64,000 bases of DNA from Phytohabitans houttuyneae (GCF_011764425.1 NZ_BLPF01000001.1:4579001-4643000); one strand, 5' to 3'; counted from the first letter of the stretch, positions 26,661-37,422 are shown. The notes: generated by a model not told the origin, from the sequence alone. Program-made: numbers and translations.

Positions 26661-27518
26661 GTGTCAACCGGACTGATTCCGGCGCTCTTCACTCACCTCG
26701 TGGATGACGCCGCCGTGTTCCCTCCCGGGAGCGCACCCCTGCCTGAGGCGATCATGGGGCATCGGGCGCACCGCACGGCGTGGTATGCCGAACTTGTCGG
26801 CCCTCTCCTCCTGCCGTCGTCGTCCCTGCCCGAGGCCGCCCGCCTCCTGGAGCCGGACGAGCGGCTGGAGGTCGGCCTGATCGGCGACGGCGGTGTCGAC
26901 GCCCTGCCGGCCGCTCTCGACGCCGCCGACCCGCGGCTGGCCATCGGCCAGGTCGAGGTCGCGGTCGCCAAGCGCGGCGAGGATCCCGAGCCCGGCCTCC
27001 GCCGGCTGCTCGCGGTCCTGGCCGACCGGCCCTCCATCAGCGGGTACGCCGAGATCCCGCTCACCTGGGGCCTGCTGGCGGCCCTCGACACCGTCGCCGA
27101 GGCGCGGGCCGCCGGCGTGACCGTGGCGGCCAAGTTTCGCACCGGCGGGTTGGCGGCCGAGCTCTTTCCGACACCCGTCGAGCTGGCCGCGGTGATCTGC
27201 GCCTGCCGCGACCGCGAGCTGCCCTTCAAGCTCACGGCGGGGCTGCACAACGCGATCCGGCACACCGACCCGGAGACGGGGTTCGTGCACCACGGCTTTC
27301 TCAACGTGCTGGTCGGCACCGCCGCGGCGATGGACGGCGCCGAGGTGGCCGACGTGGCCGAGCTGCTCGCCGCGACCGACCCGGTGCCGTTGATCGAACC
27401 GGCCCGTGCGCTGCGCGAACGGCCCCGTCCACTCTGGATCGGCTTCGGCTCGTGCAGCGTCGTCGAGCCGCTGACGGATCTCATCCGGCTCGGGCTTGTC
27501 AACGGCGGCTTCTCCTGA
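26661..27518 (+). CDS. Conserved protein of unknown function divergent from hmgA
   Basis: 285 residues, soluble, no signal or membrane helix. Its pattern of repeated short strands and Ala-rich helices (EVGLIGDGGVDALPAAL, VAAKFRTGG, PFKLTAGLHNAIRH, PLWIGFGSCSVVEP) suggests a TIM-barrel-like enzyme. The conserved-looking polar groups KFRTGG and KLTAGLHNA could form an anion or active site. I do not recognise the family. Its location suggests a link to aromatic amino acid catabolism. GTG start; TAGGTT 8 bases upstream suggests a leaderless or very short leader. Confidence 0.6.
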   Translation: MSTGLIPALFTHLVDDAAVFPPGSAPLPEAIMGHRAHRTAWYAELVGPLLLPSSSLPEAARLLEPDERLEVGLIGDGGVDALPAALDAADPRLAIGQVEVAVAKRGEDPEPGLRRLLAVLADRPSISGYAEIPLTWGLLAALDTVAEARAAGVTVAAKFRTGGLAAELFPTPVELAAVICACRDRELPFKLTAGLHNAIRHTDPETGFVHHGFLNVLVGTAAAMDGAEVADVAELLAATDPVPLIEPARALRERPRPLWIGFGSCSVVEPLTDLIRLGLVNGGFS

Positions 27519-27589
27519 CTTGTGTTTGTCGGGTAATTGGCTGGGATACACCGGGTGACGGGCGTACCGTAATTCGCGGGGGAGGCGCG

Positions 27590-28066
27590 ATGTCCACGGT
27601 GGCGGTTACCAGGTTGATTGACGCTCCGGTGATGCGCGTGTGGCGGGTGTTCACCGACCTGCCGGCACGGGCCACCTGGTTGTCCACTGTGGACGCGATC
27701 GAGGTGATGACGCCCGGCCTCTTCGGCGCCGGCACCGTGTGGCGGGAGACCCGCACGATGCCCGGCGACATCCAGGTGACCGAGGAGTTCACCGTCCTCC
27801 GGTGCGACGCGCCGACCCGTTTCGTGGTCGCCTCGCCCGGCATCGGTGCCGACTACCGGATGACCTACACGTTGACGCCCGTCGAGGTCGGCCGCCACCG
27901 CGGGGGCACGGCGGTCACGGTCGTGCAGGAGGGCGCCCCCTCCGCACCCGGCGGCCGCCTGCTGGTCCTGGTCTTCGGCGGTCTCGCCGCGCGCACCGTC
28001 GAGGGCGCGCTCCGGCAGGATCTCACCGATCTTGCGTCCGCCGCCGTTCGGCCCGCGGCTGCCTAG
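27590..28066 (+). CDS. SRPBCC (START-like) family protein
   Basis: 158 residues with the polyketide-cyclase/START-like pattern: VTRLIDAPVMRVWRVFTDLPARATWLSTV at the N-terminus, a central curved sheet and a long C-terminal helix (GGLAARTVEGALRQDLTDL). A hydrophobic-ligand pocket is expected; the ligand is unknown. Strong ribosome-binding site GGGGGAGG. Confidence 0.7.
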   Translation: MSTVAVTRLIDAPVMRVWRVFTDLPARATWLSTVDAIEVMTPGLFGAGTVWRETRTMPGDIQVTEEFTVLRCDAPTRFVVASPGIGADYRMTYTLTPVEVGRHRGGTAVTVVQEGAPSAPGGRLLVLVFGGLAARTVEGALRQDLTDLASAAVRPAAA

Positions 28067-28085
28067 GTTAGGTAACCTGCCCGGC

Positions 28086-29342
28086 GTGGGCATCCGACCT
28101 TCGACGTGGTTCCGCGTGGGCGCGGTGGCTGTGGCGGTCGCCGGAGTCGTGGCAGTCGGAGGGCTGATCGCCTACCGGGTGCTGGCCCCCGCCGAGACCG
28201 TGACGGTCGCCACGACCGCCTACCCGGCGGCGCCCGCCGCGCGGCCCGGCGTGATCGGCTCGCTGCCCGCCGCACCGCTCATCGTGGACGGACGGCTGCG
28301 CATCTACGCCGCCACCCGCCAGGTGCGCGCCGACGGCCCTGTCGACGCCCGCACCCAGCGGACCCCGTACTGGTCGTACCGGCGGTGGCCGGAGGAGCTC
28401 CTGGGCGTCGTGGCGGCCGGTACGACGGTGATCGGGCGGTGGTCGGACGGTGACGTCGTCGCGCTCGACGCCCGCACCGGCAAGGTCATCTGGCGCACCG
28501 CCGGCAAGCCGCCGCAAAAGTCCGGGTACGAGGGTGGCAGCACCGGGGCGGAGACGGTGTACGAGCCGGACGGGTTGTACACATCCGGCAGCATCGTGCT
28601 CGTCCGGGACGCCGCCCAGCTGCGGGCGCTCGACGTCGCCACCGGGCGGGAGCAGTGGCACAGGGCGATGGCGCAATGCCGCCAAGGTGGCTTTACGACC
28701 GCGGGTCACCATTTCGTCACCACGGACGCCTGCGGAGGCGCGGCCGCGGTCGAGTTCTACGACGTGGCGACCGGACAGCCACGCGGCCGCTGGGCGCCGC
28801 CCGCGACCGGGTCGACGCTGAAGGTGGAGCCGCTCGGCTGCGCGCCCGCCCATTCGGGCTGTACGGCCATGCGCACCCTGGACGCGACGGGGTCGCGCGG
28901 CTGGCTCATGGGCGAGACGGACGGGGCGGGCGAGGTGACTCTGACCGCCGTCCCGGCGCTCGACCCACCCGGCGCGCTGATCGCTGGTGAGATTGGGGTG
29001 AGCCACGTCGGTGGCGATGTAGTTGGCCGCTCACTACGCGATGGCACAGAGATATGGCGTTGGCGTGGTGATGGCACTTCGGAACTGCTCGGCACACAGT
29101 CCGGATCCGTGCATTTGCTAACTGAAAATTGCGACCTCGTCACTCTCGATCCAACTTCTGGAAGAGAGAAGTCGCGCTTCTTGCTCGCGTACGGACGGGA
29201 AGGCGTCGACTGGCAACCGGGGTTGGTTCGGGCCGGCGATGGCTTCGTCGCGGTCGAGCGGCTGGTCAAGCCGGAGAACGGTGATGCCGATGAGGCGGAT
29301 GAGTATTTTGGTGCGCTGCCGGTAATCCTCGCGCGCACCTAG
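28086..29342 (+). CDS. Membrane-anchored PQQ-type beta-propeller protein
   Basis: 418 residues: one N-terminal transmembrane helix (about 10-32) and an extracytoplasmic WD/PQQ-like propeller built of blades such as VVALDARTGKVIWRT, LRALDVATGREQWHR and LVTLDPTSGREKSR. There is no catalytic PQQ-dehydrogenase signature, so it is probably a sensor or assembly scaffold. TAACCT (28073-28078) lies 7 bases before the GTG (leaderless type). From about 28990 the coding sequence becomes less GC-rich and uses codons avoided earlier in the gene. Similar propellers occur at 34198-35601 and in the C-terminal half of 47368-50049. Confidence 0.7.
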   Translation: MGIRPSTWFRVGAVAVAVAGVVAVGGLIAYRVLAPAETVTVATTAYPAAPAARPGVIGSLPAAPLIVDGRLRIYAATRQVRADGPVDARTQRTPYWSYRRWPEELLGVVAAGTTVIGRWSDGDVVALDARTGKVIWRTAGKPPQKSGYEGGSTGAETVYEPDGLYTSGSIVLVRDAAQLRALDVATGREQWHRAMAQCRQGGFTTAGHHFVTTDACGGAAAVEFYDVATGQPRGRWAPPATGSTLKVEPLGCAPAHSGCTAMRTLDATGSRGWLMGETDGAGEVTLTAVPALDPPGALIAGEIGVSHVGGDVVGRSLRDGTEIWRWRGDGTSELLGTQSGSVHLLTENCDLVTLDPTSGREKSRFLLAYGREGVDWQPGLVRAGDGFVAVERLVKPENGDADEADEYFGALPVILART

Positions 29343-29369
29343 AACCCCTTTACCGACAGCAAGCAAACG

Positions 29370-29391
29370 GGGGCACCCGGTGAGGTGCCCC
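29370..29391. terminator. Hairpin after the propeller gene
   Basis: GGGGCACC, loop CGGTGA, then GGTGCCCC: a perfect 8-bp stem 27 bases after the stop at 29342, followed by CGAAAAG and no U-tract. The rest of 29392-29544 holds nothing I can name. Confidence 0.6.
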
Positions 29392-29544
29392 GAAAAGCAA
29401 ACTACGGCCCCCTAGGGAACGAACTTCTTTCAACCTCGAACTGACCGGGTCCTGCGTCCCGACCCTCACCCTCGTGTCGAGACGGGCCTGAAGAGGAGGT
29501 TGAAAGGTGCCTTGGAGAGCCGTTGCGGTTGCGTCGTGCGGTCG

Positions 29545-29754
29545 TCAGCGGTGAAGATCAAACTCCCCGTTCTTCGCACCGGCGACGAAGCTGTCCCAGT
29601 TCGCCGGTGCGAAGAGCAGCACCGCTCCGCTCCGGTCTTTCGTGTCGCGCACCGCGACCCCGCGGTCGAGGATTGCGACCTCAACGCAGTTGCCGTTCCC
29701 GCTACTGCGCGTGCTCTTGAACCACGCTGCACGGGTCAGGTCCAGGGCGGCCAT
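29545..29754 (-). CDS. DUF397 domain protein
   Basis: 69 residues, nearly the whole DUF397 domain: WFKSTRSSGNGNCVEVAIL, VAVRDTKDRSGAVLLFAPANWDSFVAGAKNGEF. DUF397 proteins in actinobacteria almost always follow an XRE/DUF5753 regulator, as here (25-base gap), and are thought to be its small partner, sometimes described as toxin-antitoxin-like or developmental (whiJ-type). Confidence 0.88.
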   Translation of the reverse strand: MAALDLTRAAWFKSTRSSGNGNCVEVAILDRGVAVRDTKDRSGAVLLFAPANWDSFVAGAKNGEFDLHR

Positions 29755-29779
29755 TCCGCACCCCTTGTCCCTAGATTGA

Positions 29780-30622
29780 TTACGGACGGTTGCGAGAAGC
29801 CTTGCGAATCCAGGCGGTCGATTCGTCGGGAGCGAGCGCCATTTTGCGCAGCCTCTCGTGGACGAGTGTATACCCGCGCACGTGATCCTGCTCTTCCAAG
29901 GCTTGACCGTTCGTCAAATTCTCTAGATAGACCACAGGCTCGTCCGCTGCGTCGGGAAAGCTTATGATCACGTAGGGTGTTGTCATTGCCGGATGGCCAC
30001 CAACGGAAAAGGGCAGTACCTGAATAGTCACGTTAGGTAGCTCTGACAGATCCGCCAGATGGTCGAGTTGCTGGCTCATCACCTCTGGGCCGCCCACTGA
30101 GCGCAAGAGAACGGCTTCGTTGAGTACTGCTGACAACTCGACGGGATTTTCGCGATGCAGAACCTCTTGCCGGCGGATCCGGGCCGCGACCTTGCGATCG
30201 AGGTCGTCCTCGCCGGCCGTCAGGCGGTAGACGGCACGCGCGTAATCCTCGGTCTGCATGAGACCCGGCACGGTTTCGGCCTCATATGTCCAAACGGCGG
30301 ACGCCTCCGCCTCCAGACCGACGTAGAACTCGAACCAGACGGGTAACACATCGCTGTAGTTTTGCCACCACCCACGCTGCTGTGCGCCGCGGGCGATATC
30401 GATGAGTGCTTCGGCGTCCGTTCCGGTCACCTGATAGAGCGCCAGTGCGGCGCGTACATCGCGCGGTTTTATCCCGATCTGCGCATTTTCGATGCGGGAC
30501 AGGTTGCTCTTCGACATATCGAGTTGGCGCGCGGCCTGTTCAAGGTTCATCCCCGCCCGCTCGCGCAGGTGGCGGAGCTCACGGGCGATACGGCGGCGGC
30601 GAACTGTCGGACTTCCAGACAC
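29780..30622 (-). CDS. XRE-family regulator with DUF5753 sensor domain
   Basis: 280 residues. The helix-turn-helix is in RRRRIARELRHLRERAGMNLEQAARQLDMSKSNLSRIENAQIGI (about 6-55). The rest is the DUF5753 domain (QNYSDVLPVWFEFYVGLEAEASAVWTYEAETVPGLMQTEDYARAV). GTG 30622 gives the usual N-terminus; an upstream ATG at 30679 would add 19 poorly fitting residues. It and its DUF397 partner lie in a patch of lower GC, consistent with acquisition as a unit. Confidence 0.88.
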   Translation of the reverse strand: MSGSPTVRRRRIARELRHLRERAGMNLEQAARQLDMSKSNLSRIENAQIGIKPRDVRAALALYQVTGTDAEALIDIARGAQQRGWWQNYSDVLPVWFEFYVGLEAEASAVWTYEAETVPGLMQTEDYARAVYRLTAGEDDLDRKVAARIRRQEVLHRENPVELSAVLNEAVLLRSVGGPEVMSQQLDHLADLSELPNVTIQVLPFSVGGHPAMTTPYVIISFPDAADEPVVYLENLTNGQALEEQDHVRGYTLVHERLRKMALAPDESTAWIRKASRNRP

Positions 30623-30821
30623 GGCAGCGAGTTTCGCACCTCTATCCACGGCGCGCCACCAAGGTCGTCCGCGAATCAAAACGGGAGTTGCGTTGCATGT
30701 GTGTCAGGTGCATTCTGGTGTGGCTACCGGGTGAATAGGGATATGTCAACTGGTTCACGCCCGGTGTGCGAGTCGCTGCGTTCCGTTCTCAACAATTAGA
30801 CCCAAATCGGGGAGAACGCCG

Positions 30822-31421
30822 TTGAGGCACCTGTCGATCGTGCGAGCCGACCACGGCGATGTGGAAGCCATCATCGACCTCATCACCGACTCGTTCCAAC
30901 ATCTTGCCGTTTCGGTCTGGCTCGTGCCCCGTCGCCACGAGCGGTGGGCGGTGCTGCACGGCCACATCCGGATCCACGTCGAGCACGCGATGCGGTACGG
31001 CTACGTGCACGTCACCGGCGACCGGCTGGGTGTCGCGGTCTGGCTGCCGCACGACCGCCGGATCCCCGCGCCGGCAGACTACGAGGAGCGCCTGGTGAAG
31101 GCGTGCGGCCAGTGGACCGACAGGTTTCGCACCGTCGACCGGCTCTTCGCCGGGCATCACCCTCGGGAGCCGCACCACCACTTGACGTACCTGGCGGTGC
31201 ACACCGACCGCCGGGGTGAGGGCATCGGCTCGATGCTCCTGCGCCACCACCACGCCCGGCTGGACGCGGCCGGCATCGGGGCCTACCTGGAGGCCAGCAG
31301 CTCGCCCAGCCGCGACCTGTACGCGCGGCACGGGTACCGCACGGGCGAGATGTTCGCGGTGCCGGACGGCGCACCCTTCTGGCCGATGTGGCGTGAGCCC
31401 TACCTCCCGGTCGAGCGCTAA
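30822..31421 (+). CDS. GNAT-family N-acetyltransferase
   Basis: 199 residues. The acetyl-CoA-binding motif A is HHHLTYLAVHTDRRGEGIGSMLLRHHHARLDAAG (about 124-155), followed by YLEASSSPSRDLYARHGYRTGE (motif B). The substrate is unknown. TTG start supported by GGGGAGAA about 6 bases upstream. Its 3' end overlaps the convergent aminotransferase by 4 bases. Confidence 0.8.
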   Translation: MRHLSIVRADHGDVEAIIDLITDSFQHLAVSVWLVPRRHERWAVLHGHIRIHVEHAMRYGYVHVTGDRLGVAVWLPHDRRIPAPADYEERLVKACGQWTDRFRTVDRLFAGHHPREPHHHLTYLAVHTDRRGEGIGSMLLRHHHARLDAAGIGAYLEASSSPSRDLYARHGYRTGEMFAVPDGAPFWPMWREPYLPVER

Positions 31422-32494
31422 AGGGCGGCCTCCGCGGCGGCGAGGAACGCGTCGTTTTCGGCCGGTGTGCCGACCGTCACACGAACACCGTCACCGGGGA
31501 AGGGGCGCACGATCACGCCGCGCGCCTCACAGGCCGCGCCGAAGGCCGCCGACCGGTCGCCGAGCGGGAGCCAGACGAAGTTGGCCTGGCTGTCCGGCAC
31601 GTCGATGCCCAGCTTGCGGACGGCCTCGCCGAGCCGGTCGCGTTCGGCGATGACGAGCGCGCAGCGGCGCTGTACCTCCTCCTGCTGCCGCAGTGCGGCG
31701 AGCGCCGCCGCCTGGGCGACCGCGCTGGTGGAGAACGGGGTCACGACCTTGCGTACGGCAGCGGCCACCTCAGGCTGCGCGACGAGGAAGCCCACCCGCA
31801 GGCCGGCGAGGCCCCACGCCTTGGACAGGGTGCGCAGGACGGCGACGTTGGGGCGGTCGCCGTACACCTGGAGGCCGTCCGGCACGCCCGGGTCGGTGAC
31901 GAACTCGCGGTACGCCTCGTCGAGCACGACCAGCACGTCGTCCGGCACCGCGTCGAGGAAGCGGTCGAGGTCGGCGCGGCGGATCGAGGTACCCGTCGGG
32001 TTGTTGGGGTTGCAGACAAGGATCATGCGCGTGCGGTCGGTGACCGCGGCCGCCATCGCCGGCAGGTCGTGGTTGTGCCCGGCGTCGTTCGGCACGCGCA
32101 CGCTTGTCGCGCCGGTGGTGGCCGCGATGATGGGGTACGCCTCGAAGGAGCGCCACGAGTAGAGGATCTCGTCACCGGGCAGGCAGGTGGCCCGGGCGAG
32201 GTGCTCGCAGAGGGCGACTGAGCCGCAGCCGGTGGCGATCCGCTCGGGCGCCACCGCGTACCGCTCGGCGAGCGCCTCGCGCAGCGCGACAACGCCCATG
32301 TCCGGGTACCGGTGCACGCCGGCGGCCGCCTCGGCGACGGCCTCGACCACGCCCGGCAGAGGTCCGTACGGCACCTCGTTGCTGGCCAGCTTGATCGCCT
32401 CCGGCAGACCCAGCTCGCGGGCAAGGTCGGCGGGGCTGCGGCCGGGCACGTAGCTGGGCAGCGCCTCGAGGTCGGCGCGGGTCAGCCTGGTCAT
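31418..32494 (-). CDS. hisC: HisC-family PLP aminotransferase (aromatic amino acid type)
   Basis: 358-residue fold-type I aminotransferase. The PLP lysine is in LRTLSKAWGLAGLRVGF; NPNNPTGTS, LDEAYREFV and the C-terminal GDGVRVTVGTPAENDAFL are present. The set resembles the mycobacterial HisC2/Pat-type enzymes that transaminate phenylalanine and tyrosine, and the gene is away from any his operon, so an aromatic aminotransferase is more likely than true histidinol-phosphate transaminase. Its ATG lies 4 bases inside the end of the RDD gene (ATGA), suggesting coupling. Confidence 0.85.
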   Translation of the reverse strand: MTRLTRADLEALPSYVPGRSPADLARELGLPEAIKLASNEVPYGPLPGVVEAVAEAAAGVHRYPDMGVVALREALAERYAVAPERIATGCGSVALCEHLARATCLPGDEILYSWRSFEAYPIIAATTGATSVRVPNDAGHNHDLPAMAAAVTDRTRMILVCNPNNPTGTSIRRADLDRFLDAVPDDVLVVLDEAYREFVTDPGVPDGLQVYGDRPNVAVLRTLSKAWGLAGLRVGFLVAQPEVAAAVRKVVTPFSTSAVAQAAALAALRQQEEVQRRCALVIAERDRLGEAVRKLGIDVPDSQANFVWLPLGDRSAAFGAACEARGVIVRPFPGDGVRVTVGTPAENDAFLAAAEAAL

Positions 32495-33446
32495 TGGGTA
32501 CCTCCGGGTGCGTCCGCGGTCGCGGTCTGTGGCACCTCGACGACGACGGTCTGCGCGGACTTGTCGTGCAATGCCTGGTACAGCGGCCGGTCAAAGAACG
32601 GGAAGATGCAGTCGACGAGCTGCAGGATGAAGCCGATGCAGAAGCACGACCACAGGAACGTGGGCAGACCCATGAGGTTCCACCGGCGCAGCGAGCGGCC
32701 GAAGCCGATCGCCTTGGGGCTCTCCACCGGCATCACCTTGATCCGCATGATGCGCTTGCCCAGCGTCTGGCCGCTGTTGGCCGTGCTGGGCACCTCGTAT
32801 GCGAACCAGAGTGCGACACCGATGATGAAAATTGCCACCTGCAGCGCATCGGCCTGACCGCCCGGCTGGGGCAGGTTTTGCAGCAGCGGCTCGCGCGCCT
32901 CGACCCGGCGGTTCCACTCCTCGATGACCGGCCTGTACTCCTGGAACAGGCGGTAGATGAACCACCCGTTGACCACGAGGTTGAGCAGCAGCACCATGCC
33001 GATGTCGATCAGCCTGGCCACGACCCGGGGCCGAGCGAGGCGATCCGCAACCCGTGCGGGCGGGGCGGCGGCGCGGGCGGGCGGTACGCGTACGGCGGGT
33101 AGGGGTAGCCGGGCGGCGGCCGCATCCCGGGAGGCGGCGTCATCGGCGGCCACGGCTGCTTGCCGGGCATCCCGTGCGGCGGGAACGCGCCGTTGTGCGG
33201 GGGCGGTGGCGGCACGGGCGGGGCCGGCGACTGGGGCGCCTGCGGTGCGGGAGGCGCCTGCGGCGGGACCGGTGTCGTGGGCGCGACCTCGGGTGGAGGT
33301 GGCGGTGCCGGCGCGCTGACCGGGGGCGGACCCTCCGGCGGGGTTGCGTCTGCGGGCAGCGAATCGCCTATCCAGCCTTCACCGTCCCAGTAGCGCTGGG
33401 TGCTCGGTTCAGCCGGATCCTTGTACCAGCCAGGTGCGACACTCAC
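32491..33446 (-). CDS. DUF2510-RDD membrane protein, reading frame interrupted once
   Basis: The N-terminal part (from 33446) is a DUF2510 motif APGWYKDPAEPSTQRYWDGEGW and a very Pro-rich linker. The C-terminal part (to 32491) is an RDD domain starting ARLIDIGMVLLL, with three hydrophobic segments and the signature SGQTLGKRIMRIKV. The two halves are in different frames; one missing base near 33024-33032 (CCCGGGGCC) joins them as HGLRIASLGPRVVARLID over 318 codons. Function unknown. The GTG overlaps the stop of the next RDD gene by 4 bases. Confidence 0.75.
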
Positions 33447-34066
33447 GCAGGAACCTTAACGACCACGGTGCCGGCGAACTTGTCGTGGAGGCACTGCTGG
33501 TATGGCTTGTCCCACAGCTGCCACAGTCCGTCGACGTAGATGAGGCCCGGAAGGAAGCTCGTCGCGACGTAGCTGACCAGCCAGCGTTTGGCCGCCGCGC
33601 CTCGGGTGAGCTTCGCGTCCGGGTCGAGCGGCACGACTTTGATCTTCATTGCGCGCTTGCCGAGCGTCTGCCCGCTACGAAGGAGCATCTCCACGTAGTA
33701 GACGTACGACAGGACGAGCAGCACCAGGAAAAGGCCGAGCTCGATCAGCAGCAGCGGCACGAAGAAGTCCATGAAGTCGGGCTCGACCGGCGTGCCGTCG
33801 GGCTGCACCTCCAGCAGGTCGGGCGCGATGGAGAAGAAGAGGATGACGACCGCGGGGAGCGCGAGGACGAGGGTGACGCAGAAGAGCACGGCGTAGTCGA
33901 TCAGGTACGCCAGGAAGCGGTCGGCGAAGGACGCCAGCGGCTGCCCGGCGGGGCTCAACGCGGGCGGCGGCTGGGGTGGCCGCATCGGCGGTGTGGCCCA
34001 CGGTGGCGGCGGCAACTGCCAGCTCGCCTGCTGTGGCGCGGGTGGAGGGGTGGAGGGGTGGGTCAC
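33443..34066 (-). CDS. RDD family membrane protein
   Basis: 207 residues: Pro-rich cytoplasmic N-terminus (about 1-45), then an RDD domain with FADRFLAYLIDYAVLFCVTLVLALPAVVILFF, a second helix (LLLIELGLFLVLLVLSYVYYVEML) and the signature RSGQTLGKRAMKIKV, ending in YQQCLHDKFAGTVVVKVP. It is a paralogue of the downstream gene (both end in a CLHDK/ALHDK...TVVV tail), coupled by a 4-base overlap. RDD proteins are membrane proteins, some of them ion transporters; the role here is unknown. Confidence 0.8.
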   Translation of the reverse strand: MTHPSTPPPAPQQASWQLPPPPWATPPMRPPQPPPALSPAGQPLASFADRFLAYLIDYAVLFCVTLVLALPAVVILFFSIAPDLLEVQPDGTPVEPDFMDFFVPLLLIELGLFLVLLVLSYVYYVEMLLRSGQTLGKRAMKIKVVPLDPDAKLTRGAAAKRWLVSYVATSFLPGLIYVDGLWQLWDKPYQQCLHDKFAGTVVVKVPA

Positions 34067-34197
34067 GCGGACAGTGTTACAGGTTTCCGCGACGGGACAG
34101 CGCCCGAGATCACGTACAGGAAGATCGCCTCAAACCGCATCGACACGGACGGATCGCGCTCTCGGGATTAGATCCCGCGTGTCGTTACCGTGGCGAC

Positions 34198-35601
34198 GTG
34201 GCGAAAGGGGCGGCCAGCGGAAGGACGGGGTGGGTCGTCGCCGCCCTGATTGTGCTGGTCATCCTGGTTAGCACCAATACCTGGAACCCATTTCCGGGCA
34301 TATGGGAGTGGGTCAGCACCAGCCAGCCGGTCGCCTCGTCGAACGTGGTCTGGCAGCAGCGGCTCGGCAGCGGCCCGAAAAGCGTGACAATCGCCGGCAA
34401 CTCGGTCGTGGTCGAGCACCGTACCTCCGTCGAGGCGCGCGGCATCAGCTCCGGCGCCCAGCTGTGGGAGAAGGACAAGGACTGGGCCGCGGTCGCCGGC
34501 GAAGGGCTCGACTCGGTCGTCGTCGTGGGCGAGCTGCTGAAAAAGGGGTACGAGGTGCTGGACCCCCTCAGCGGTTTCGTGCGCCGCAGCGACAAGCGTG
34601 CCGTGGCGGTGTGGACGTACCGCAACGCGCTGCTCGACGTGCACTGCGACGACGCCAAGGAGTGCCAGCTGACCGCGTGGGAGCCGCGCGGCACCACTCC
34701 TATGTGGACGGTCGAGCTGCCGGGTGTCGGGTTCGTGCTGTTCGCCGACAACCCGGACCTGCTCGATGCCAAGCCCCTCAGCGCGCGCCGGGTCGAGGGC
34801 GGCGCGGGCGGCCCGGTCCTGATGCCCTCGCTGCTGGGCTTTCCGGTGGACGGCAAGGTGCGGGTCGTGGACACCGCGGCGGGCCGCGTCGTGCAGGACT
34901 TCGAGCCGGACCGCCACGACCGCCACGTGGTGGTGGGCGGCCGGGTGATCCGGGTACAGGCCCGCTCGGCGGATGGCACCTGCTACTTCACGGTCTTCGC
35001 CACCGACCCCGCGTTGCAGCGCGAGGTGTGGCGGCACGAGGCGGTCAACCTGCGTACCGCCGAGGGGGCGGGCTGCGCGCAGCGGGAGGATCCGGCCGGC
35101 GGGCAGAACGTGATCGTCGGCGTGACCGCGGACGGGCGGGAAGCGGTGCTCGACGCGTACGACGGCCGGGTGCTGTGGCTGGGCGCGCAGGGTGAGAAGC
35201 TCGTCGCGGTCGACGACCAGTTCGCGCTCGTACGGGCGTCCGGCGGCAAGGCGATCACGACGTACCAGTTCGGCGTGAAGCGGGCGCGGTGGAGCTTCAC
35301 GACCGCCGATACGAAGGCGAGCGTGGCGATCACCAGGTTCGCCGCGATCGTCGCGCCGGAGGAACCGGACCGCATCGTGGCCCTCGACCCCGCCACCGGT
35401 CGCACGCTCGTCGAGGTGCGGTCGTCGGCGAAGGTCCTGGCCGTGGGGCCTACCGGCATGATCATCGGAGAGCAGCGCGAGATCGGCTTCGTGGCGTTCG
35501 GCGGAACGACCCAGCCCGCCTCACCGGGCTCGGTGCCGGCGCCCGCCGACACCTCGCTCTGCGACGGGCCGAAGGATCCCCTCTGCGGTCAGGGCAAGTG
35601 A
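34198..35601 (+). CDS. Membrane-anchored PQQ-type beta-propeller protein
   Basis: 467 residues. One N-terminal helix (WVVAALIVLVILVST, about 12-27) then a propeller with blades such as GSGPKSVTIAGNSVVVEHRTSVEARGISSGAQLWEKD, RVVDTAAGRVVQDFEP, EAVLDAYDGRVLWLG and RIVALDPATGRTLVEV; Cys pairs suggest an oxidising location. No enzyme signature. TACCGT (34186-34191) is 6 bases before the GTG, a leaderless arrangement. Structural relative of 28086-29342. Confidence 0.7.
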   Translation: MAKGAASGRTGWVVAALIVLVILVSTNTWNPFPGIWEWVSTSQPVASSNVVWQQRLGSGPKSVTIAGNSVVVEHRTSVEARGISSGAQLWEKDKDWAAVAGEGLDSVVVVGELLKKGYEVLDPLSGFVRRSDKRAVAVWTYRNALLDVHCDDAKECQLTAWEPRGTTPMWTVELPGVGFVLFADNPDLLDAKPLSARRVEGGAGGPVLMPSLLGFPVDGKVRVVDTAAGRVVQDFEPDRHDRHVVVGGRVIRVQARSADGTCYFTVFATDPALQREVWRHEAVNLRTAEGAGCAQREDPAGGQNVIVGVTADGREAVLDAYDGRVLWLGAQGEKLVAVDDQFALVRASGGKAITTYQFGVKRARWSFTTADTKASVAITRFAAIVAPEEPDRIVALDPATGRTLVEVRSSAKVLAVGPTGMIIGEQREIGFVAFGGTTQPASPGSVPAPADTSLCDGPKDPLCGQGK

Positions 35602-35665
35602 CCGAGCGGGCCATGGTGCCCGGCGGGTGGGACGCGCCGGGAGCGCTGGCCTAGGCTTGCCGCTC

Positions 35666-35745
35666 ATGAGCGAGCGGAGCGAGCGAATCGTCGAACTCAG
35701 CGTGGATGGAGCCTCGTGCCCGCCCGCAGCGAATCGAGGACGGGT

Positions 35746-35749
<4 letters not shown>
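35666..35749 (+). CDS. 27-codon leader ORF coupled to class I fumarase (element copy 1)
   Basis: Begins [11 protein letters not shown], ends [10 protein letters not shown]; its TGA overlaps the fumarase ATG as ATGA. TAGGCT (35652-35657) lies 8 bases before its ATG, so a leaderless transcript starting at or near this ORF is likely. Two other genes in the window (44622 minus strand, 62136 plus strand) carry homologous ORFs in the same position. No Shine-Dalgarno. Function unknown: a coupled leader peptide, or a mobile or duplicated element that brings its own start. Confidence 0.5.
35667..35684 (+). repeat. GAGCGAGC-type 18-mer, copy on plus strand
   Basis: TGAGCGAGCGGAGCGAGC at the head of leader-ORF element copy 1. 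The minus-strand copy at 44684-44701 differs at one base (TGAGCGAGCGCAGCGAGC). Confidence 0.7.
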
Positions 35750-37422
<1,673 letters not shown>

